64,000 nucleotides of DNA from Mactra quadrangularis (taxonomy: Eukaryota > Mollusca > Bivalvia > Venerida > Mactridae): contig CM046301.1 of the NCBI GenBank assembly GCA_025267735.1, forward strand, positions 15,250,190-15,314,189, written 5' to 3'. Each line of letters starts with the position of its first letter. Position 1 is the first letter of the stretch. Below, piece after piece: positions 56,437 to 64,000 of the stretch. The translations under genes were made by a program, and so were the position numbers. The notes beneath the pieces were generated by a model. It was given only the letters and a program-made list of their open reading frames with translations, searched no databases and was not told the origin of the DNA.

Positions 56437-56586
56437 ATTCGTCAACTTTGGTGTAAGATCGATTTTTATTTCAACTCGTGAACTCAGAAAATGACATTTT
56501 CACTCGTGGCTATGCCACTCGTGAAAATATGTTTTCTGAGCTCACTCGGTGAAATAAAAATCGATCTTACACCAAAGTTGACGAAT
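56437..56586. mobile_element. 150-bp near-perfect hairpin element
   Basis: ATTCGTCAACTTTGGTGTAAG...CACTCGTGG and its reverse complement meet at CTATG. The arms of about 70 bp are nearly perfect. Opposing frames at 56542-56821 are explained by it and by chance. Confidence 0.8.
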
Positions 56587-56589
56587 ATC

Positions 56590-57315
56590 CTCTACTGTAT
56601 ATTCTACAAAGATTTCATAAAATTTTATCCGCAATTTGTTCCAAGGTACAATAACAAACCACATTAGAGAAACCATGAAATCCCTAGTGATATTTTGCCG
56701 AGACTCGGCGATGAACAAGTACCACCATGGGTTTTTATTTCTCAACCATTTTACAGACTCTGCTGGGAAAACATGGGAAAAGTTTCAACTTTGCGTAGGC
56801 AGCATACATTGTTCCAAATGAATAATATGCTATAAATGTTGCCGTTCTATTGAATTATTTTCTAATCCCGATGCTGAAAGTGTTCAGTTTTTTGTTACAT
56901 ATCTGGTAATATGTAGTCTCGATTTTAGTACAGGAAAATAGAATAACAATAAACATTTATAGTTGTATTGGTCCTATAATGTACTTTTTGTAACAATCAA
57001 AACAAAAAAGGCAATCTTTTAGATTTGAATTGCAGTGTCCTTCTGGACGTTCTTTGACAAATGCAACTTTGAGTAACACTGCTCGGGCATACTGAAAGAA
57101 ATTTTACATTAATTAAAGCTTATCTTTGTAAAATAGTTTAAGACATATCATGTTGGAAAAAATATTAATGCTGATTTCAGCTTGGTTGACTCTCAGTTTT
57201 GTTCCATGGTTAAATGTAAACCTGGTTTCCCTGATAGTAAAAGGAATTTGTCCAACACTTTTAGAAGATGTGGTATTGTTTTAGTCAACACTCATAATTA
57301 TGGTTCCGTCGTCCA
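56590..57315. other. Non-coding stretch, nothing recognised
   Basis: Small overlapping frames on both strands around 56640-56820 have no domains. Confidence 0.5.
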
Positions 57316-57319
57316 ACAT

Positions 57320-57510
57320 TTTTGATGGAATTGGTTTTTTTTTAATCCTTTCTATGTCAGCGCTCGGTAAAATTTGAAAAGAACGAACACCACTTAATTG
57401 AATTCTGTCTCAACTCAATAAAAAACAATCAGTTATTGCGACCAAGAAAAAAGTGCAGCAGAAAAATATGTACACTATCAAACGTAGATGAGTTTTAAAA
57501 AAACTAATTT
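57320..57510. repeat. Dispersed repeat R3, second copy (inverted relative to 14625-14800)
   Basis: It contains CTTTCTATGTCAGCGCTC, GAACGAACACCAC, CTCAACTCAATAAAAAACAATCA, CCAAGAAAAAAGTGCAGCAGAA and ACTATCAAACGTAGATGAGTT, the reverse complements of blocks in the first copy. Confidence 0.7.
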
Positions 57511-57794
57511 AAACAAATGCTTGACATGATATTTCATGGGTTTTTCACATTACTTCTGCGGAAAATTTTCACAGCTGGAGTTTACTGTGAGAACGTAGAG
57601 CGATGGACAGGTATCATAGTTAAGCAACGAATTGTAAGGTTATTGGTTTGACGGGTGACCTATATACTATTTTCCGTCTCGAACTGCAGTATGTTTCCTA
57701 TTTGGCCGACTATTGATTAAACAAAAAAATCAATGAAAAATATTTAGCCCATTCCATGACTTAGTTTTAGAAAGCTAAACCATTTTGGAACTCA

Positions 57795-58017
57795 GGCCAC
57801 AACAAATTGATCATATGTTCTATGGATTCGCTCGCACCTTAATTTTGACGGTTTTTACAAAAAAAATACTTTTATTTCCTCGCTCGCTCATAAAAATTTG
57901 GTCAAACCGCTACATAAAGCAACTGAATTAAGATTTTTTTAATTTTTTTTTCTTCGTTCGCTCGCCCCATTTTTTTCTAGAAAAATCCGTAGAACATATC
58001 ATCAACTTGTTGTGGCC
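57795..58017. mobile_element. 223-bp MITE with GGCCACAACAA termini and TCA flanks
   Basis: GGCCACAACAAATTGATCATATGTTCTATGGA at the left and TCCGTAGAACATATCATCAACTTGTTGTGGCC at the right are inverted, with TCA on both sides (57792-57794, 58018-58020). Inside are CTCGCTCGCTC and TTCGCTCGCCCC words, also inverted. The 3-bp flank may point to PIF/Harbinger, but TCA does not fit the usual TWA target. A truncated relative is at 13312. Confidence 0.7.
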
Positions 58018-58024
58018 TCAGTGG

Positions 58025-59130
58025 AAAAAATCTGCTATATTATGATTTGTTTACTACGTTTATTCTTCTTGAAGATATAACAAGTCAGGGCTTTCATTAA
58101 GCAAATGTTCGAATTTTTAATTGTAAGTATTGCATGTTTTTAAAACTAAGTAAGTTAATAATACATAAATTTTATGTCACGCCTTAAATTCACGGAGTTT
58201 TTGTAGTTGTTATGTCTTTGCAATATGATATGTTAGAATTTTGATACTCTAAAATTCAAGATACATGTATATATCTGATATGAAAATTACTTACAGCATG
58301 AAACAACAATGACGATATGATATTCTTTTTAACACTAAAAGTCATGCATTGAATTCTAGAATTTTCTAGATTTGTCGCGTGATGATAAAATTTATCATTT
58401 TAGCAATCAAACCAGTTTTGACTGCTCGTCAATTCCCTTGACCTAAAAATACATTGTTTTCATTGGTCAAACCGGATCGAGCTTATATTGAAATCGAAAC
58501 AACGTCACCATTAATGTATCGCGCATTAACAATGTAAAAAATGCTCCTTACATCAATGTATGAAATACAAAATGTACTTCAAGAAAGTATTTTGTGTTTT
58601 TTCTTTGTTTAGATGTTAATTCGTGTAAAAACTTCTTAACATTTTAAGGATATCACTGATTTTGTTCATAGTGAATATCATTCTAGACTTTGTGAACGGC
58701 AATCTGTTGCTTTCCTTTTCTATCCGCCATTGTTGTTGACTAAAAAAGTAGTCCGTCCATCCGTCTCTATGCGCGTGGTCCTAATTTTTATTTTGTGGAA
58801 TAAACGTTGTTTGATACGAATCAAATTTTAGCTAAATTATACAGAATTTATTCAAATAAATGAAGATCAATATTTTTTCTAAATAAAGAATAAGCTCATG
58901 CCATCTTATGCATTCCCCGATCGAGATTGTTCTATTGCGACACAGTTAAATTGTGGAAGCGTTAACTAAATATTTAACAAACATATCAAATGACATGAAA
59001 AATTAATTAAAAAGGACATCATTTTTTAAGCGCATCCTGGATACTTAGTTTCACCCTTTGCGATACAATGAAAACGAGTGTTATGATTATACATAATCCG
59101 AATTCATACAGTTGGATTGACGTGGATGCT
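58025..59130. other. Non-coding stretch, nothing recognised
   Basis: AT-rich, with no frame above background and no partner found. Confidence 0.55.
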
Positions 59131-59135
59131 AATAA

Positions 59136-59566
59136 GGCCATGACATAACTGATTTCTGATAAGCGTCCGCGTGCGCGTAGGTTTTTGAGTCCTCAATCAA
59201 AATAAAAACAAATTTGTTGGTAAAATTTTCTTAAATAATCCCGATGTTCCGGGATTCGATACGACAATTGAATTCAGGAAAAAATGTGTTCGGCAACGAC
59301 GATATTCATCGTAAGCAAATTATCAAACCGTGTCATTAATACAATATATATTTTACGTGAAAAAAACCTAGTCGTTTTGTATTAAATTCAGACCATTGTT
59401 TCATATTATGAGGATGTTAAATTATTCCATTGAAAAAAATATATAATGCATTGTTTTTTGTCGCAAAAATTGTGTTTTCGCTTTCGGTTTGTGTGTTTTT
59501 GTGAATAGGTACCTAGGTTTGTCAAATTTAAGTTGACGCTTAACAGAATTCCAATTTGGCATGGCC
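59136..59566. mobile_element. PIF/Harbinger-like MITE, copy 3 (TAA target)
   Basis: GGCCATGACATAACTGATTTCTG...AAGCGTCCGCGTGCGCG at the left and GACGCTTAACAGAATTCCAATTTGGCATGGCC at the right, with TAA flanks (59133-59135, 59567-59569). It is 431 bp, the same length as copy 1, and shares internal blocks such as GTGTTCGGCAACGAC and TATTTTACGTGAAAAAAACC. Confidence 0.87.
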
Positions 59567-59569
59567 TAA

Positions 59570-62045
59570 AGTGTCAGACCAAAAAGCGTATTATGGAAAC
59601 CATCGCAAGCCAGTACCTTCCGATAAAAGCCTAAAGTCCGCATATCGTCCCAATAAAACAATTTGCATGTATAACACATCATTTGGGAAACCTCGGCGAC
59701 CTTGAATAAAATGCTTCGTACATCAAAAGTGGTAGTAATTCGCAAGTTATAAGGCCCGGCGAATAACTCACTGGTAAGTAGTGCTATTATTTTTTCCTCA
59801 TTGGCGTGCTAAGTCAATACTAACAAACAAGTTGCCTGCTATTCTGTTAATCAGCAACAATTTTAAGAAGTCTTTCACACTGAAAATGACGAAGGATTAT
59901 CTACATATATTTTGAAACATATCAAGATGTCATTCTGTTTATATGTAGTAACATTTGTATACACTTAATAACTCAGATTTACATCTTTAAATGTTTTATC
60001 AAAAGAATTCCATTTCATGTTCAAGTTTCACAAATTGCATTCCTATTCAGTCTATATATTACAACAGAAACCAAAATTCCCTTCAATTCAAGTTTTCTAC
60101 GGAATTCATGCTAGAACTACTTTCTCTTCTTATGATGTCCGAGACAAACATGTATTTGCGTCATTCGGAACACCTCGACCTTTCATGAATGGTTATTCGT
60201 AGCGAATTGCCGAGGATGGTATTTGCGTAGAAAACCACCGATGGGTTCCGAATGTTTTATTTTCGTGTAGACGATTAGTAAAATTTATTTAATATGCAGC
60301 AAGATATTTGCTCAAAGAAACATCTTACCTTAATACACGTATTACATCCGAAAATAATATTTTTCCAAGTTTAAAACTCATTTATTTAAATTTAATATCC
60401 TAAACCAGCGTGTATAGTGATATCAAAGCACTGGAATGACTGATCGCATCCGTCCTTAGCAGTAATAAAATAATTTGCGAAACTAACAATACTATTTTTG
60501 TATTAAACTAAATTAAATCAAATTTAAGCTACATTACTAAATGTATATTGTCATTAGAAAAGACACATAATTGTTTATTTCTTTATGCAATACCATTTAC
60601 AGTCTATATTTAGATCGCGGTTCGCTGTTTTACCAAAGTTTATAATAAAAATAGACATAGCCTCTTTCAATGCTGTACTTAGAAAGTACAGTGTGACCGG
60701 AGATACTGAATGCCCTTAGAACACCATGTCGCTCTTTCAAAATGAATTATCCCAATTCGTTTGAACACCATCATTTTTAAATTTTATTGAACTGATAGTG
60801 GCGCATCAATTAACCCTGCTGATTTAAATACACGACTTTTGTTTGATAATCCCCATACATAGATAGGGATAACTATTTTTATCAATCATGAGTACACAAG
60901 TACTATGAGTACTTGTGGGTACATGTATTTAAATAAGCGGAGTTAATGTATGCGCAATTGACAGTTGAATGAAAGTTAATCAAAAATTTTACTATGAAAT
61001 TAAAGAACAAAAATACCGCTATCTCTAATGGCACAAGTTGTGGAACACATCGTTTCCACGATTCTGCATTAACAAACGTGTTTGATTGAGAATTAGATGC
61101 TTCACGCTTTATTTATGTAATATAAATTCAATTACGGCGAACACCAAGCGTTGGTTCCGTGCAGGCGAGTTTTTTTTTCATTTAGGTGAATGGTTTTAAA
61201 CGTTTGTACAAGGTTAATATGGAAGTCGTTTACTTAAAAATTAAAATATAGAAAGAAAATGGCAAACAAAATTGACTTCGAGTTGATTGAGTTTCTTCAT
61301 GTATTTAAGTTTTTAGACGATTGGAATTAATTTGTGGGCTGAGAAATACATGCATACTCAAAACGTTTCCATTACAGAGTTCAATTTAATTTCAAAATCA
61401 CGAAACATTGCCTTTCACAACACAATTAGGTGCACATAAAATTTTAATCATTATTGTAATTAATTATATCGCTATAAGCAGTCGTTTTATGGCCTACTGT
61501 ACACCAACCTGATTTGGAACCGAATAAAACTTTCCGATTTGACAGGTTCCCGATTTTCCGGGACATTGTTGCATATGGGTGTCCATAGATGGACTAAAAT
61601 ACTTGTTCGAAATTAAGAAAACTCCGAATTTCTGATGGTCTGTTATGTCAAGTTTTATTGTAAAGGTTTGATAAAAACTACAAGTTGGTACGAAGTATGA
61701 GTATAAAAAACGGACGCAATATTGTGTAGGTGTCTATCCCGCCGGAAGTGTCAACCAGTAACAGAAAACATGTAACGACAGTAGCAACAGTATATGTACA
61801 GAAAACATCATAGACATTTTATTTGATTTAAACCTTCAGTCATAATTAAACAATTAATGTTTGTTCTAATATCCTTTCAGATTTATCACGACGAAAATAG
61901 TTACAAATACATGTACGAGTATATTGCATTACGTACAAAATTATTTTCAAATTTACATGCGATGTTAAGCTTGATATGATATGATATGATATGTTATATG
62001 TAAATGGCGATAAACTGTACAGTAGAGTTTATGTCAATAAAATTA
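59570..62045. other. AT-rich non-coding stretch with one CATTCGGAAC palindrome-like segment
   Basis: 60155-60255 holds CATTCGGAACACCTCGACCTTTCATGAATGG and, inverted, GGGTTCCGAATG, related to 12275-12341. Two overlapping 61-65-codon frames near 60000-60200 end in this repeat and are not genes. A short TGATA run is at 61973-61992. Otherwise nothing was recognised. Confidence 0.5.
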
Positions 62046-62050
62046 TTTTA

Positions 62051-62315
62051 ATTGTATTGTATTGTATTGTATTGTATTGTATTGTGTTGTGTTGTGTTGT
62101 GTTGTGTTGTGTTGTGTTGTGTTGCGTTGCGTTGCGTTGCGTTGCGTTGCGTTGCGTTGCGTTGCGTTGCGTTGCGTTGCGATGCGATGTGTTGCGTTGC
62201 GTTGTGTTGCACTGCGCTGCGCTATGCTGTGCTGTGTCGTATCGCATCGCATCGCATCATTTCGTATGGTACTGATTTTATTGCATCGCATCGTATCGCA
62301 TGGCATCACAACGAA
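62051..62315. repeat. Pentamer array with stepwise unit change
   Basis: From 62051 the units are ATTGT x7, GTTGT x7, GTTGC x12, then a mixed zone (GATGC, GATGT, GTTGC, ACTGC, GCTGC, GCTGT, GTCGT) and ATCGC units, all in unbroken 5-bp register to about 62270. The preceding AATAAAATTATTTTA looks like a LINE 3' end, so the array probably grew from an ATTGT tail like that at 22650. All six overlapping Cys/Val- or Asn/Thr-rich frames here are repeat artefacts. Confidence 0.92.
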
Positions 62316-62622
62316 TTGATAATTAATAAAGACTAAAGAATAAGACAGTGGCTCAATCCCGAACTATAGAAAACAAACACGATCTATTCGAAATATATCG
62401 TTGGTAGATCAACCGCAGTCATCATCCTCTAACTGTTCACAATCATTTACGAGGTAGAATTAAGTTCTATTCTATTCTGTTTTTTGTATTGTGTATATGG
62501 AATACTATAGGACTTTCATTAAAATTAAAGTACATGAAGTGTATTCAACCATATATCAAAATCGTATTCATATAAAAGTCTTCACTTTGATTTCATCAAC
62601 GCCAGTACACACACCTCAGTAG

Positions 62623-63215
62623 GATTGCAAATTTTTGCGAAATTTCGTAGCATTGCTAATTTTTGCGAAGTAATGTAAGATTGCCAAGCTTTGTGAAGAG
62701 TAGTAGCATTACCAAGCTTTCTGAAGAATAGCAGAATTTCCAAGCTTTGCGAACTGTAAAGGAATTGACAAACTTTGCAATGTTCAGTTGGATTGACACG
62801 CTTGTGAAGTTTGGTAGAATCACAAACCGTAAAATGATTACCCAGTGTTGCAAAGTGCAATAGAAATGCCACGTTGCACAGAGTGGAGTTGTAAGATTGC
62901 CAAAATGTGCTATGTTTTGTCGGATTTCCAAGTCATGCCAAGAAAAGTCGCTAGGATCGTCAAGAGAGCAGTAGAATTAACAAACGTTGCGATGTTTGGT
63001 AAAATTAGCAATCGTTGCAAATTGTATTATGATTGGATTGCATTGATTAGTGCAAATTTTACTTGGAATTGCCAAGCTATGCGAAATGTAGTTGGATTGC
63101 CAAGCGTTGCAAACGGCAACATGATTGCTTCATGCCTAGCAAAGTGTTGTACTAAGAATTGCCTATCGTGGGAAACAGTAGTAGGGTTGCATTTAGCATT
63201 GCAAAACGTAAACCA
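62623..63215. repeat. Degenerate 28-bp minisatellite (ATTGCCAAGCTTTGCGAA)
   Basis: About 20 diverged units of roughly 28 bp, each starting ATTGCCAAGC(T/G)TTGC(G/A)AA and ending around TGTAGTAGG, with unit lengths from about 20 to 34. Examples are at 62673, 63076 and 63099. Heavy divergence shows it is old. It accounts for the overlapping minus-strand frames of 91-96 codons. Confidence 0.8.
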
Positions 63216-63507
63216 CTATAGTTCGAACTTCATTGTTTTAGTTGTTGTATTGCTAGTAAACCGTACTCGATGGCTTAATATGACGACAATGCTAAAACCG
63301 ATAAAAGAATCAATGACAAATTATGGTTCAATTGTTTTGCTTATAGTGCTCTATTTATTTATTGCCTATTTTGTATTGTCAATTTGTTTATTGGCCAGTA
63401 TAAAGGTTGCATTGAGTTTTCCATTCATTAATACGATGGACATTTATCAATGGACAAATATTCCAGCTAGACTCCAGCTATACAGAGAGAGTATTTGCTT
63501 TATTTAA
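62845..63507 (+). other. 220-codon open frame across the 28-bp array, probably non-coding
   Basis: The frame starts at a TTG; the first ATG is seven codons in. Its first half is the minisatellite read through (three units make 28 residues) and is Cys- and Asn-rich. The second half, after the array, has hydrophobic stretches NFIVLVVVLLVN and GSIVLLIVLYLFIAYFVLSICLLASI, the latter long enough for a membrane helix. No signal peptide, domain or splice context is seen. It is the longest ATG-type frame outside microsatellites but is most simply explained by low stop density in the repeat. Confidence 0.2.
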
Positions 63508-63509
63508 TC

Positions 63510-64000
63510 GATTTTGCTAGAAACGATGTGTTGGTGTGGTACATTGAAGCTCTAAGCAAGTCAATGTAATCTATTTTGCCGCGAGTCTATTAATAGTAAC
63601 ACGACTCGCGTACGGTATTGGAAAGAGGCATTCCAACGGCATGAGTGGTTTTTAGCCAGACTGAGTGAATGGAAACATGCAGTAACTAGCGAGCATACAG
63701 CAAATTATCGTTAAAATAGCTCTGCATAGATATGATTAATGAATGATGGTAGCTGATATTGAATGAGTTTTCAACAGACTATCGGCTAAAACAGTTCTAC
63801 TTTCTAAGTAAATAATTCATTCCAGAACGAGGATCTATAATGAGTTCCTATTTTTAGCTCAAGTATCTACGAACGCGATATATTGAGAGATCCAGTATAA
63901 CAACGAAATATCAATTATTTAAAGTTTTGCTTTACGTGAAGATTTTCAGTAGAAATTCTGACGTAGACAGTATTGAATTATATCGTCTCCTTGCAGACGA
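63510..64000. other. Non-coding stretch to window end, nothing recognised
   Basis: A small inverted word pair CGCGAGTC/GACTCGCG (about 63580 and 63604) forms a hairpin. Nothing else was seen. Confidence 0.5.

Noticed and set aside
62029..62336. Six overlapping Cys/Val- or Asn/Thr-rich frames
   Set aside because: Products of the 5-bp repeat array, open in every frame because the unit has no stop.

Overview
This window looks like AT-rich, gene-poor nuclear DNA from a marine invertebrate, most probably a bivalve or other mollusc. Four things point that way. There are several tRNA-derived SINEs, some ending in a GGCGTTAAA-type tail. At 30.6-31.0 kb lies a dispersed repeat whose end (GTGAGC...GGGCCC...CTCTTGTTT) I recognise as common in bivalve genomes. 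Miniature DNA transposons of many kinds are abundant. A Gly/Asn-rich secreted-matrix-like coding end opens the window. No prokaryotic gene organisation, no CRISPR array and no intact multi-domain gene is visible; most open frames come from repeats or chance. The species cannot be named from this sequence.

Layout. 0-0.25 kb: last coding exon of a low-complexity Gly/Gln/Asn-rich protein. 0.7-9.8 kb: transposon graveyard with a 63-bp-repeat MITE, a hAT-type MITE with a perfect 8-bp target duplication, a 603-bp long-TIR element and two (GAT)n arrays. 9.8-16.5 kb: a duplicated flank, SINEs, a PIF/Harbinger-like MITE inside an older repeat, and a 408-bp hairpin element. 16.5-20.7 kb: a 4.2-kb composite repeat (copy A). 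Its left half recurs at 24.2-26.5 kb (B) and its right half at 36.2-39.2 kb (C). A and C each carry a short, mostly synonymously diverged start exon downstream of an E-box and a tiny upstream ORF. 21.4-22.7 kb: 3' end of a LINE. 23.6 kb: a hAT/ZNF862-like transposase fragment. 30.3 kb: a fragment resembling peptidase C76-like cysteine proteases. 31.5-35.3 kb: a roughly 3.8-kb inverted-arm element whose arms repeat YY1-like CAAGATGGCGG boxes about every 180 bp.

43.7-46.9 kb: a 17-bp word (GTAGAGTCCGTAGCCCC) recurs in one orientation around two small coding-like stretches, one with a P2X7-like C-terminal look and one with an HUH-Rep-like motif. 48.5-59.6 kb: more MITEs, a perfect-TSD SINE, a 2.57-kb TTAA-flanked DNA transposon without visible transposase, and three perfect CRE octamers spaced exactly 22 bp apart. 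62.0-63.5 kb: a register-perfect evolving pentamer array and a degenerate 28-bp minisatellite that opens a 220-codon frame.

The genes do not form a pathway. The window is best read as intergenic or intronic DNA shaped by repeated insertion of non-autonomous transposons. Everything here is read by eye; identities to named families need database searches.
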